From Eledone cirrhosa (lineage: Eukaryota; Mollusca; Cephalopoda; Octopoda; Eledonidae), in assembly GCA_964016885.1 (NCBI GenBank), contig OZ024740.1:7708450-7772449 (forward strand): a stretch of DNA of 64,000 nt, given 5' to 3'. Shown here piece after piece: positions 15,001 to 28,400 of this stretch (the first letter of the stretch is position 1; every line of letters begins with the position of its first letter). The position numbers and the translations under genes were made by a program. The notes beneath the pieces are model-generated. The model did not search any database. It had not been told where the DNA came from and saw nothing but the letters and a program-made list of their open reading frames with translations.

Positions 15001-16800
15001 GTTTCTATTGGTATGTCAGTTTCGATTGGTATTTCAGTTGCTATTGGTATATCAGTTTTGATTGGTATATCAGTTTCAATTAGTATGTCAGTTTCTATTG
15101 GTATATCAGTTTCGATTGGTATATCAGTTTCGATTAGTATGTCAATTTCTATTGGTATGTCAGTTTCTATTGGTATGTCAGATGCTAGTGGTATATCAGT
15201 TTCGATTGGTATGTCAGTTTCTATTGGCATGTCAGTTTCGATTATTATATCAGTTACTATTTGTATCTCAGTTTCGATTTGTATGTCAGTTTCGATTGGT
15301 ATATCAGTTACGATTGGTATGTCAGTTTCTATTGGTATATCAGTTTCTATTGGTATGTCAGTTTCTATAGGTATGTCAGTTTCTATTGGTATATTAGTTT
15401 CGATTGGTATGTCAGTTTCTATTGGTTTGTCAGTTTCAATTATTATATCAGTTACTATTGGTATGTCAGTTTCGATTGGTATAACAGTTTCGATTGGTAT
15501 ATCAGTTTCGATTGGTATGTCAGTTTCGATTGGTATGTCAGTTTCGATTGGTATATCAGTTTCTATTTGTATGACAGTTTCGATTGGTATATCAGTTTCG
15601 ATTGGTATGTCAGTTTGGATTAGTATGTCAGTTTGGATTGGTATGTCAATTTCGATTGGTATATCAGTTTTGATTGGTATGTCAGTTTCTAATTGTATAT
15701 CAGTTTCGATTGGTATATCAGTTTCGATTGGTTTGTCAGTTTCGATTGATATATCAGTTTCGATTGGTATGTCAGTTGCTAGTTGGTATATCAGTTTCCA
15801 TTGGTAGGTCAGTTTCTATTGGTATGTCAGTTTCTATTGGTATCGCAGGTTCGATTGGTATGTCAGTTTCGATTAGCATGTCAGTTTCTGTTGGTATGTC
15901 AGTTTCTATTGGTATCTCTGTTTCTAGTAGTATATCAGTTTTTATTGGTATATCAGTTTCGATTGGTATGTCAGTTTCTATTGGTATATCAGTTTTTATT
16001 GGTATATCAGTTTCAATTAGTATGTCAGTTTCTATTTGTATATCAGTTTCGATAGGTATGTCAGTTTCAATTGGTATATCAGTTTCGATAGGTATGTCAG
16101 TTTCTATTGGTATATAAGTTTCGATTGGTATGACAGTTTCGATTGATATATCAGTTTCGATTGGTATGTCAGTTTCGATTGGTATATCAGTTTTGATTGG
16201 TATGTCAATCTCGATTGGTATGTCAGTTTCAATTGGTATATCAGTTTCTATTGGTATGACAGTTTCGATTGATGTATCAGTTTCGATTGGTATGTCAGTT
16301 TGGATTGGTATGTCAGTTTCGATTGGTATGTCAGATTCTATTGGTATATCATTTTCGATTGGTATATCAGTTTCGATTGGTATATCAGTTTCGATTGGTA
16401 TATCAGTTTCTATTGGTATGTCTGTTTTGATTGGTATATCTGTTTCGATTAGAATGTCAGTTTCGATTGGTATGTCAGTTTCGATTGGTATATCAGTTTC
16501 GATTGGTATATCAGTTTCGATTGGTATGTCAGTTTCGAATGGTATGTCAGTTTCTATTGGTATATCAGTTTCGATTGATATATCAGTTTCGATTCGTATG
16601 TCAGTTTCTAATGGTATGTCAGTTTCGATTTGTATATCAGTTTCTATTGGTATGTCAGTCTCGATTGGTATATCAGTTTCGATTGGTATGTCAGTTTCTA
16701 TTGGTATGTCAGTTTCAATTGGTATATCAGTTTCTATTGGTATGACAGTTTCGATTGGTATATCAGTTTCGAATAGTATGTCAGTTTGGATTTGTATGTC
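12062..16800 (+). repeat. Domain A HOR copy 3 and truncated copy 4
   Basis: The TTTTCATTAG landmark at 12062 starts a third copy, with GATGCTAGTGG at 13126. The same monomer returns at 15177, only 2,051 bp later, starting a shortened copy that lacks the TTCGTTTATTATATC block. The stretch 14.70-15.17 kb repeats 9.59-10.03 kb at an offset of 5,111 bp. Register changes lie near 13949 (one base lost in TTTCAATTGTATG) and 15781 (one base gained in GCTAGTTGG). Confidence 0.65.
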
Positions 16801-19800
16801 TGTTTCGATTGCTATATCAGTTTCGATTGGTATATCAGTTTTGATTGTTATGTCAGTTTCGATTATTAAATCAGTTACTATTGGTATGTCAGTTTCGATT
16901 GGAATGACAGTTTCGATTGGTATGTCTGTTTCGATTGGTATGTCAGCTTCGATTAGTATATCAGTTTCTATAAGTATGTCAGTTTCGATTGATATATCAG
17001 TTTCGATTAGTATGTCAGTCTCTAATGGTATGTCAGTTTCGATTAGTATTTCAGTTTGTATTCGTATGTCAGTTTCGATTGGTATGTCAGATTCGATTGG
17101 TATATCAGTTTCGATTGGTATATCAGTTACGATTGGTATTTCAGTTTCGATTGGTATGTCAGTTTCTATTGGTACATTAGTTTCTATTGGTATGTCAGTT
17201 TCGATTGGTATGTCAGTTCCGATTGGTATATCAATTTCGATTGGTATATCAGTTTCGATTGGTATGTCAGTTTCTATTGGTATATCAGTGTCTATTCGTA
17301 TGTCAGTTTCGATAGGTATGTCAGTTTCTATTGGTATACCAGTTTCGATTGGTATGTCAGTTTCGATTAGTATATCAGTTTCTATTGGTATGTCAGTTTC
17401 GATTGGTATGTCAGATTCTATTGGTATATCAGTGTTGATTGGTATATCAGTTTCGATTGGTATATCAGTTTCTATTGGTATGACAGTTTCTATTTGTATA
17501 TCAGTTTCTATTCGTATGTCAGTTTCGATAGGTATGTCAGTTTCTGTTGGTATATCAGTTTCGATTGGTATGTCAGTTTCGATTAGTATATCAGTTTCTA
17601 TTGGTATGTCAGTTTCGATTGGTATGTCAGATTCTATTGGTATATCAGTTTTGATTGGTATATCAGTTTCGATTGGTTTGTAAGTTTCGATTGGTATGTC
17701 AGATTCCATTGGTATATCAGTTTCGAATCGTATGTCAGTTTCTATTGGTATGTCAGTTTCGATTGGTATGTCAGTTTCGTTTGGTATGTCAATTTCGATT
17801 GGTATATCAATTTTGATTAGTATGTCAGTTTCTATTGGTATATCAGTTTCGAATGGTATATCAGTTTCGATTGGTATGTCAGTTTCGAATGGTATATCAG
17901 TTTCTATTGGTATGTCAGTTTCGATTGGTATATCAGTTTCGATTGGTATGTCAGTTTCGATTGGTATATCAGTTTCTATTGGTATATCAGTTTCGATTGG
18001 TATATCAGTTTCGATTGGTATGTCAGTTTCGATTAGTATATCAGTTTCTATTGGTATGTCAGTTTCGATTGGTATGTCGGATTCTATTTGTATATCAGTT
18101 TCGATTGGTATATCAGTTTCGATTGGTATGTCAGTTTCGATTAGTATATCAGTTTCTATTGGTATGTCAGTTTCGATTGGTATGTCAGATTCTATTGGTA
18201 TATCAGTTTTGATTGGTATGTCAGTTTCGATTGGTATATCAGTTTCGATTGGTATGTCAGTTTCGAATGGTATGTCAGTTTCTATTGGTATATCAGTTTC
18301 GATTGATATATTAGTTTCGATTCGTATGTCAGTTTCTAATGGTATGTCAGTTTCGATTTGTATATCAGTTTCTATTGGTATGTCAGTCTCGATTGGTATA
18401 TCAGTTTCGATTGGTATGACAGTTTCTATTGGTATGTCAGTTTCAATTGGTATATCAGTTTCTATTGGTATGACAGTTTCGATTGGTATATCAGTTTCGA
18501 ATAGTATGTCAGTTTGGATTGGTATGTCAGTTTCGATTGGTATGTCAGTTCCGAATGGTATGTCAGATTCTATTGGTATATCAGTTTCGATTGTTATATC
18601 AGTTTCGATTGGTATATCAATTTCGATTGGTATATCAGTTTCTATTGGTATATCAGTTTCTATTGGTATGTCCGTTTTGATTGGTATATCAGTTTCGATT
18701 AGTACGTCAGTTTCGATTGGTATGTCTGTTTCGATTGCTATATCAGTTTCGATTGGTATATCAGTTTTGATTGTTATGTCAGTTTCGATTATTAAATCAG
18801 TTACTATTGGTATGTCAGTTTCGATTGGAATGTCAGTTTCGATTGGTATGTCTGTTTCTATTGGTATCTCTGTTTCGATTGGTATGTCAGCTTCGATTAG
18901 TATATCAGTTTCTATAAGTATGTCAGTTTCGATTGATATATCAGTTTCGATTAGTATGTCAGTTTCTAATGGTATGTCAGTTTCGATTAGTATTTCAGTT
19001 TGTATTCGTATGTCAGTTTCGATTGGTATGTCAGATTCGATTGGTATATCAGTTTCGATTGGTATATCAGTTTCGATTGGTATTTCAGTTTCGATTGGTA
19101 TGTCAGTTTCTATTGGTATATTAGTTTCTATTGGTATGTCAGTTTCGATTGGTATGTCAGTTCCAATTGGTATATCAATTTCGATTGGTATATCAGTTTC
19201 GATTGGTATGTCAGTTTCTATTGGTATATCACTGTCTATTCATATGTCAGTTTCGATAGGTGTGTCAGTTTCTATTGGTATATCAGTTTCGATTGGTATG
19301 TCAGTTTCGATTAGTATATCAGTTTCTATTGGTATGTCAGTTTCGATTGGTATGTCAGATTCTATTGGTATATCAGTGTTGATTGGTATATCAGTTTCGA
19401 TTGGTATATCAGTTTCTATTGGTATGTCAGTTTCTATTGGTATATCAGTTTCTATTCATATGTCAGTTTCGATAGGTATGTCAGTTTCTGTTGGTATATC
19501 AGTTTCGATTGGTATGTCAGTTTCGATTAGTATATCAGTTTCTATTGGTATGTCAGTTTCGATTGGTATGTCAGATTCTATTGGTATATCAGTTTTGATT
19601 GGTATATCAGTGTCGATTGGTTTGTAAGTTTCGATTGGTATGTCAGATTCCATTGGTATATCAGTTTCGAATCGTATGTCAGTTTCTATTGGTATGTCAG
19701 TTTCGATTGGTATGTCAGTTTCGTTTGGTATGTCAATTTCGATTGGTATATCAATTTTGATTAGTATATCAGTTTCTATTGGTATGTCAGTTTCGATTGG

Positions 19801-20180
19801 TATGTCAGATTCTATTGGTATATCAGTTTCGATTGGTATATCAGTTTCGATTGGTATGTCAGTTTCGATTAGTATATCAGTTTCTATTGGTATGTCAGTT
19901 TCGATTGGTATGTCAGATTCTATTGGTATATCAGTTTCGATTGGTATATCAGTTTCGATTGGTATGTCAGTTTAGATTAGTATATCAGTTTCTATTGGTA
20001 TGTCAGTTTCGATTGGTATGTCAGATTCTATTGGTATATCAGTTTCGATTGGTATATCAGTTTCGATTGGTATGTCAGTTTCGATTAGTATATCAGTTTC
20101 TATTGGTATGTCAGTTTCGATTGGTATGTCAGATTCTATTGGTATATCAGTTTCGATTGGTATATAAGTTTCGATTGGTA
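16800..20180 (+). repeat. Domain B: 1.93-1.94-kb higher-order repeat
   Basis: About 16,800-17,820 is repeated at about 18,726-19,764. The ATTATTAAATC landmark is at 16861 and 18787 (offset 1,926 = 107 monomers). The downstream landmark, a monomer pair starting at 17696 and 19640, is offset 1,944 bp (108 monomers), so one monomer was gained between them. The same terminal variant, TTGGTTTGTAAG, closes both blocks near 17680 and 19624. The right part passes into a 108-bp subarray. Confidence 0.8.
19770..20170 (+). repeat. 108-bp (six-monomer) tandem subarray
   Basis: The variant GTCAGATTCTATTGG recurs at 19804, 19912, 20020 and 20128, exactly 108 bp apart. The five monomers between are in the same order each time, so four six-monomer units lie in tandem. 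A related two-unit version lies at 18076 and 18184. Within the third spacer a single change creates GTCAGTTTAGATTAG (about 19970). Confidence 0.9.
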
Positions 20181-23100
20181 TGTCAGTTTCTATTGGTTTG
20201 TCAGTTCTGATTATTATATCAGTGACTATTGGTATGTCAGTTTCGATCGGTATGTCAGTTTCGATTGGTATATCAGTTTTGATTGATATGTCAGTTTCGA
20301 TTAGTATAGCAGTTTCTATTGGTATGTCAGTTTCGATTGGTATGTCACATTCTATTGGTATGTCAGTTTTGATTGGTATATCAGTTTCGATTGGTATATC
20401 AGTTTCTATTGGTATATCAGTTTCTATTGGTATATCAGTTTCTATTGGTATGTCAGTTTTGATTGGTATATCAGTTTCGATTAGATTGTCAGTTTTGATT
20501 GGTATCTCAGTTTCGATTGGTATATCAGTTTCGATAGGTATATCAGTTTCGATTGGTATGTCAGTTTTGATTTGTATATCAGTTTCTATTCCTATATCAG
20601 TTTCTGTTTGTATGTCAGTTTCGATTTGTATGTCAGTTTCTATTTGCATGTAAGTTTCAATTGGTATGTCAGTTTCCTTTATTATATCAGTTAATATTGG
20701 TATGTCAGTTTCGATTGGAATGTCAGTTTCGATTGGTATGTCAGTTTCTATTGGTATATCTGTTTCGATTGATATGTCAGTTTCGATTAGTATATCAGTT
20801 TCTATAGGTATGTCAGTTTCTATTGGTATATCAGTTTGGATTGTATTGTCAGTTTCGATTGGTATATCAGTTTCGATTGTTGTATCAGTTTCGATTGGTA
20901 TATCAGTTTCGATTGGTATATCAGGTTCTATTGGTATGTCAGTTTTGATTGGTATATCAGTTTCGATTAGTACGTCAGTTTCGATTGGTATGTGTTTTTC
21001 GATTGCTATATCAATTTCGATTTGTATGTCAGTTTTGGTTGGTATGTTAGTTTCGATTGGTATATCAGTTTCTATTCCTATATCAGTTTCTGTTGGTATG
21101 TCAGTTTCGATTGGTATGTCAGTTTCTATTGGTATATCAGTTTCGATTGGTATGTCAGTTTCTATTGGTATGTCACTTTCGATTTTTTAATCAGTTACTA
21201 TTGGTATGTCAGTTTCGATTGGAATGTCAGTTTCGATTGGTATGTCAGTTTCTATTGGTATATCTTTTTCGATTGGTATTTCAGCTTCGATTAGCATATC
21301 AGATTCTATAGGTATGTTAGTTTCGATTGATATATCTGTTTCGATTAGTATGTCAGTTTCTAATGGTATGTCAGTTTCGATTAGTATATCAGTTTCCTTT
21401 CGTATGTCAGTTTCGATTGGTATGTCAGTTTCGATTGGTATATCAGCTTCGATTGGTATATCAGTTTCGATTGGTATTTCAGTTGCGATTGGCATGTCAG
21501 TTTCTATTGGTATATTAGTTTCTATTGGTATGTCAGTTTCGATTGGTATGTCAGTTTCGAATGGTATGTCAATATCGATTGGTATGTCAGATTCCATTGG
21601 TTTATCAGTTTTGATTGGTATATCAGTTTCGATTGGTATATCAGTTACGATTGGTATGTCAGTTTCTATTGGTTTGTCAGTTTGGATTATTATATCAGTT
21701 ACTATTGGTATGTCAGTTTCGATTGGTATGTCAGTTTCGATTGGTATATCAGTTTCTATTGGTATGACAGTTTCGATTGGTATATCAGTTTCGATTGGTA
21801 TGTCAGTTTTGATTGGTATATCAGTTTCGATTGGTATATCAGTTTCGATTTGTATGTCACTTTCGATTGGTATATCAGTTTCGATTGGTATGTCAGTTTC
21901 GATTGGTATGTCAGATTCTATTGGTATATCAGTTTTGATTGGTATATCAGTTTCGATTGGTATATCAGTTTCGATTGTCATGTCAGTTTCGATTGGTATA
22001 TCAGTTTCTATTGGTATGACAGTTTTGATTGGTATATCAGTTTCCATTGGTATGTCAGTTTGGATTGGTATGTCAGTTTCGATTGGTATGTCAGTCTGGA
22101 TTGGTATATCAGTTTCGATTAGAATGTCAGTTTCTATTGGTATATCAGTTTTGATTGGTATATCAGTATCGATTGGTATATCAGTTTCTATTGGTATATC
22201 AGTTTCTATTGGTATGTCAGTTTTGATTGGTATAACAGTTTCGATTAGAATGTCAGTTTCGATTGGTATATCAGTTTCGATTAGTATGTCTGTTTCTATT
22301 GGTATATCTGTTTGGATTAGTATGTCAGCTTCGATTAGTATATCAGTTTCTATAGGTATGTCAGTTTCGATTGATATATCAGTTTCGATTAGTATGTCAG
22401 TTTCTAATGGTATGTCAGTTTCGATTAGTATATCAGTTTCTATTCGTATATCAGTTTCGATTGGTATATCAGATTCGATTGGTATATCAGTTTCGATTGG
22501 TATATCAGTTTCAATTGGTATTTCAGTTTCGATTGGTATGTCAGTTTCTATTGGTATATTAGTTTCTATTGGTATGTCAGTTTCGATTGGTATGTCAGTT
22601 CCGATTGGTATGTCAATTTCGATTGGTATATCAGTTTCGATAGGTATGTCAGTTTCTATTGGTATATGAGTTTCGATTGGTATGTCAGTTTCGATTAGTA
22701 TATCAGTTTCTATTGGTATGTCAGTTTCGATTGGTATGTCAGTTTCGATTGGTATATCAGTTTCTATTGGTATGACAGTTTCGATTAGTATATCAGTTTC
22801 GAATAGTATGTCAGTTTCGATTGGTATGTCAGTTTCGATTGGTATGTCAGTTTCGTTTGGAATGTCAATTTCGATTGGTATATCAATTTTGATTAGTATG
22901 TCAGTTTCTATTGGTATATCAGTTTCGATTGGTATATCAGTTTCGATTGGTATGTCAGTTTCGATTGGTATATCAGTTTCTATTGGTATGTCAGTTTCGA
23001 TTGGTATATCAGTTTCGATTGGTATGTCAGTTTCGATTGGTATATCAGTTTCTACTGGTATATCAGTTTCGATTGGTATGTCAGATTCTATTGGTATATC

Positions 23101-25465
23101 AGTTTCGATTGGTATATCAGTTTCGATTGGTATGTCAGTTTCGATTGGTATATCAGTTTCTATTGGCATGTCAATTTCGATAGGTATGTCAGTTTCTATT
23201 GGTATATAAGTTTCGATTGGTATGTCAGTTTCTATTGGTTTGTCAGTTTTGATTATTATATCAGTGACTATTGGTATGTCAGTTTCGATTGGTATGTCAG
23301 TTTCGATTGGTATATCAGTTTCTATTGGTATGACAGTTTCGATTGGTATATCAGTTTCTATTGGTATGTCAGTTTCGATTGGTATGTCAGTTTCGTTTGG
23401 TATGTCAATTTCGATTGGTATATCAATTTTGATTAGTATGTCAGTTTCTATTGGTATGACAGTTTCGATTGATATATCAGTTTGGATTGGTATGTCAGTT
23501 TGGATTGGTATGTCAGTTTCGATTGGTATGTCAGATTCTATTGGTATATCATTTTCGATTGGTATATCAGTTTCGATTGGTATATCAGTTTCTATTGGTA
23601 TATCAGTTTCTATTGGTATGTCAGTCTCGATTGGTATATCAGTATCGATTGGTATGTCAGTTTCTATTGGTATGTCAGTTTAGATTGGTATATCAGTTTC
23701 TATTGGTATGACAGTTTCGATTGGTATATCAGTTTCGAATAGTATGTCAGTTTGGATTGGTATGTCAGTTTGGATTGGTATGTCAGTTTCGAATGGTATG
23801 TCAGTTTCGATTGGTATGTCAATTTCGATTGGTATATCAGTTTTAATTAGTATGTCAGTTTCTAATGGTATATCAGTTTCGATTGGTATATCAGTTTCGA
23901 TTGGTATGTCAGTTTCGATTTGTATATCAGTTTCGATTGGTATGTCAGTTTCGATTAGTATATCAGTTTCTATTGGTATGTCAGTTTCGATTGGTCTGTC
24001 AGATTCTATTGGTATATCAGTTTCGATTTTTATATCAGTTTCGATTGGTATATCAGTTTCTATTGTTATATCAGTTTCGATTGGTATGTCAGTTTATATT
24101 GGTATGTCAGTTTCGATTATTAAATCAGTTACTATTGGTATGTCAGTTTCGATTGGAATGTCAGTTTCGATTGGTATGTCTGTTTCTATTGGTATATCTG
24201 TTTCGATTGGTATGTCAGCTTCGATTAGTATATCAGTTTCTATAGGTATGTCAGTTTCGATTGATAAATCAGTTTCGATTAATATTTCAGTTTCTATTCG
24301 TATGTCAGTTTCGATTGGTATGTCAGATTCGATTGGTATATCAGTTTCGATTGGTATTTCAGTTTCGATTGGTATTTCAGTTTCGATTGGTATGTCAGTT
24401 TCGATTGGTCTGTCAGATTCTATTGGTATATCAGTTTCGATTGCTATGTCAGTTCCGATTGGTATATCAATTTCGATTGGTATATCAGTTTCGATTGGTA
24501 TGTCAGTTTCTATTGGTATATCAGTTTCTATTCGTATGTCAGTTTCTATTGGTATGTCAGTTTCTATTGGTATATCAGTTTCAATTGGTATGTCAGTTTC
24601 GATTAGTATATCAATTTCTATTGGTATGTCAGTTTCGATTGGTATGTCAGATTCTATTGGTATATCAGTGTTGATAGGTATATCAGTTTCGATTGGTATA
24701 TCAGTTTCTATTGGTATGTCAGTTTCTATTGGTATATCAGTTTCTATTCGTATGTCAGTTTCGATAGGTATGTCAGTTTCTATTGGTATATCAGTTTCGA
24801 TTGGTATGTCAGTTTCGATTGGTATGTCAGATTCTATTGGTATATCAGTTTTGATTGGTATATCAGTTTCGATTGGTATATCAGTTTCTATTGGTATGTC
24901 AGTTTCGATAGGTATATCAGTTTCTATTGGTATGACAGTTTCGATTGGTATATCAGTTTCGAATCGTATGTCAGTTTCGATTGGTATGTCAGTTTTGATT
25001 GGTATGTCAGTTTAGTTTGGTATGTCAATTTCGATTGGTATATCAATTTTGATTAGTATATCAGTTTCTATTGGTATATCAGTTTCGATTGGTATATCAG
25101 TTTCGATTGGTATGTCAGTTTCGATTGGTATATCAGTTTCTATTGGTATGTCAGTTTCGATTGGTATATCAGTTTCCATTGGTATGTCAGTTTCGATTGG
25201 TATATCAGTTTCTATTGGTATATCAGTTTAGATTGGTATATCAGTTTCGATTGGTATGTCAGTTTTGATTAGTATATCAGTATCTATTGGTATGTCAGTT
25301 TCGATTGGTATGTCAGATTCTATTGGTATATCAGTTTTGATTGGTATATCAGTTTCGATTGGTATATCAGTTTCGATTGGTATGTCAGTTTCGATTGGTA
25401 TATCAGTTTCTATTGGTATGTCAATTTCGATAGATATGTCAGTTTCTATTGGTATATAAGTTTCG
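20180..25465 (+). repeat. Domain C, left part: diverse satellite
   Basis: This is where a landmark typical of the rest of the window first appears: TTTGTCAGTT[CT]TGATTATT followed by ATCAGTGACTATT, in blocks starting at 20180, 23222 and 25472 (offsets 3,042 and 2,250 bp, both multiples of 18). About 20.5-21.2 kb is a block seen again at 38.5-39.2, 43.5-44.3, 46.9-48.3 and 51.4-52.2 kb; its marks are TTAATATTGG and GGTATGTGTTTTTCG. About 24.1 kb carries the ATTATTAAATC landmark of domain B. No clean tandem HOR is visible in this stretch. Confidence 0.7.
21187..23169 (-). other. Longest open frame, - strand; not judged a gene
   Basis: The frame is open for 660 codons and reads as variants of IPIETD. 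The start ATG is a chance change of the Ile codon ATA, made by the GGCATG variant on the + strand. The consensus itself has no Met in this frame. The frame is closed at the GATTTTTTAATC variant. Elsewhere the variant TCAGTTTAGATTGG closes it repeatedly, for example near 39431, 41392, 44524, 46522, 47458, 49293 and 52443, and makes a stop on the + strand too. There is no sign of a gene around it. Confidence 0.85.
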
Positions 25466-28400
25466 ATTGGTATGTCAGTTTCTATTGGTTTGTCAGTTCT
25501 GATTATTATATCAGTGACTATTGGTATGTCAGTTTCGATTGGTATGTCAGTTTCAATTGGTATATCAGTTTCTATTGGTATGACAGTTTCGATTGGTATA
25601 TCAGTTTCGATTGGTATGTCAGTTTGGATTGGTATGTCAGTTTCGATTGGTATGTCAGTTTCGATTGGTATGTCAGTTTCGTGTGGTATGTCAATTTCGA
25701 TTGGTATATCAATTTTGATTAGTATGTCAGTTTCTATTGGTATATCAGTTTCGATTGGTATATCAGTTTAGATTGGTATATCAGTTTCGATTGGTATGTC
25801 AGTTTCGATTAGTATAGCAGTTTCTATTGTTATGTCAGTTTCGATTGGTATGTCACATTCTATTGGTATATCAGTTTTGATTGGTATATCAGTTTCGATT
25901 GGTATATCAGTTTCGATTGGTATTTCAGTTTCGATTGGTATGTCAGTTTCTATTGGTATATTAGTTTCTATTGGTATGTCAGTTTCGATTGGTATGTCAG
26001 TTCCGATTGGTATGTCAATTTCGAGTGGTATATCAGTTTCGATTGGAATGTCAGTTTCTATTGGTATATCAGTTTCTATTCGTATGTCAGTTTCGATAGG
26101 TATGTCAGATTCTATTGGTATATCAGTTTTGATTGGTATATCAGTTTCGATTGGTATATCAGTTTCTATTGTTATGTCAGTTTCGATAGGTATGTCAGTT
26201 TCTATTGGTATGTCAGTTTCGATTGGTATGTCAGTTTCGATTGGTATATCAGTTTCTATTGGTATGACAGTTTCGATTGGTATATCAGTTTCGAATCGTA
26301 TGTCAGTTTCGATTGGTATGTCAGTTTCGATTGGTATGTCAGTTTCGTTTGGTATGTCAATTTCGATTGGTATATCAATTTTGATTAGTATGTCAGTTTC
26401 TATTGGTATATCAGTTTCGATTGGTATATCAGTTTCGATTGGTATGTCAGTTTCGATTGGTATATCAGTTTCTATTGGTATGTCAGTTTCGATTGGTATA
26501 TCAGTTTCGATTGGTATGTCAGTTTCGATTGGTATATCAGTTTCTATTGGTATGTCAGTTTCGATTGGTATATCAGTTTCTATTGGTATATCAGTTTCGA
26601 TTGGTATATCAGTTTCTATTGGTATGTCAGTTTCGATTGGTATATCAGTTTCTATTTGTATGTCAGTTTCGATTAGTATATCAGTTTCTATTGGTATGTC
26701 AGTTTCGATTGGTATGTCAGATTATATTGGTATATCAGTTTTGATTGGTATATCAGTTTCGATTGGTATATCAGTTTCGACTGGTATGTCAGTTTCGATT
26801 GGTATATCAGTTTCTATTGGTATGTCAATTTCGATAGATATGTCAGTTTCTATTGGTATATAAGTTTCGATTGGTATGTCAGTTTCTATTGGTTTGTCAG
26901 TTCTGATTATTATATCAGTGACTATTGGTATGTCAGTTTCGATAGGTATGTCAGTTTCTATTGGTATGTCAGTTTCGATTGGTATGTCAGTTTCGATTGG
27001 TATATCAGTTTCTATTGGTATGACAGTTTCGATTGGTATATCAGTTTCGAATCGTATGTCAGTTTCGATTGGTATGTCAGTTTCGATTGGTATGTCAGTT
27101 TCGTTTGGTATGTCAATTTCGATTGGTATATCAATTTCGATTAGTATGTGAGTTTCTATTGGTATGTCAATTTCGATAGATATGTCAGTTTCTATTGGTA
27201 TATAAGTTTCGATTGGTATGTCAGTTTCTATTGGTTTGTCAGTTCTGATTATTATATCAGTGACTATTGGTATGTCAGTTTCGATTGGTATGTCAGTTTC
27301 GATTGGTATATCAGTTGCTATTGGTATGACAGTTTCGATTGGTATGTCAGTTTGGATTGGTATATCAGTTTCGATTGGTATATCAGTTTCAATTGGTATG
27401 TCAGTATCGATGGGTATGTCAATTTCGATTGGTATGTCAATTTTGAATAGTATGTCAGTTTCTATTTGTATATCAGTTTCGATTGGTATGTCAGTTTAGA
27501 TTGGTATATCAGTTTCGATTGGTATGTCAGTTTCGATTAGTATAGCAGTTTCTATTGGTATGTCAGTTTCGATTGGTATGTCAGTTTCGATTGGTATATC
27601 AGTTTTGATTGGTATATCAGTTTCGATTGGTATATCAGTTTCGATTGGTATTTCTGCTTCGATTGGTATGTCAGTTTCTATTTGTATATTAGTTTCTATT
27701 GGTATGTCAGTTTCGACTGGTATGTCAGTTACGATTGGTATGTCAATTTCGATTGGTATATCAGTTTCGATTGGTATGTCAGTTTCTATTGGTATATCAG
27801 TTTCTATTCGTATGTCAGTTTCGATAGGTATGTCAGTTTCTATTGGTATATCAGTTTCGATTGGTATGTCAGTTTCGATTAGTATATCAGTTTTTATTGG
27901 TATGTCAGTTTCGATTGGTATGTCAGATAGTATTGGTATATCAGTTTTGATTGGTATATCAGTTTCGATTGGTATATCAGTCTCTATTGGTATGTCTGTT
28001 TCTATTGGTATATCAGTTTCTATTCGTATGTCAGTTTAGATAGGTATGTCAGTTTCTATTGGTATATCAGTTTCGATTGGTATGTCAGTTTCGATTAGTA
28101 TATCAGTTTCTATTGGTATGTTAGTTTCGATTGGTATGTCAGATTGTATTGGTATATCAGTTTTGATTGGCATATCAGTTTCGATTGGTATATCAGTTTC
28201 TATTGGTATGTCAATTTCGATAGATATGTCAGTTTCTGTTGGTATATAAGTTTCGATTGGTATGTCAGTTTCTATTGGTTTGTCAGTTCTGATTATTATA
28301 TCAGTGACTATTGGTATGTCAGTTTCGATTGGTATGTCAGTTTCAATTGGTATATCAGTTTCTATTGGTATGACAGTTTCGATTGGTATATCAGTTTCGA

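Larger units (their letters stand above)
1..16800 (+). repeat. Domain A: long higher-order repeat, about 6 kb unit
   Basis: Landmark monomers recur in the same order. A monomer with GATGCTAGTGG lies at 1171, 7473, 13126 and 15177. The run TTTTCATTAG followed by TTCGTTTATTATATC starts near 35, 5453, 6319 and 12062. A block read as SFSISIS begins at 3185, 4823, 9253 and 11738. The main offsets are 6,284-6,302 bp (copy 1 to 2) and 5,653-5,743 bp (copy 2 to 3), then a shortened repeat of 2,051 bp. Offsets differ from multiples of 18 only by the few register indels between landmarks. Copies differ by gains and losses of whole monomers, so this HOR is older or more rearranged than those in domains C and E. 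The right edge is gradual: 16.1-16.8 kb still matches the order seen at 2.6-3.1 kb. Confidence 0.85.

Noticed and set aside
21175..21200. Possible array break at GATTTTTTAATC
   Set aside because: The monomer still has 18 bp and the same variant recurs near 39205, 44275 and 52180 in copied blocks, so it is a satellite variant and not a boundary.
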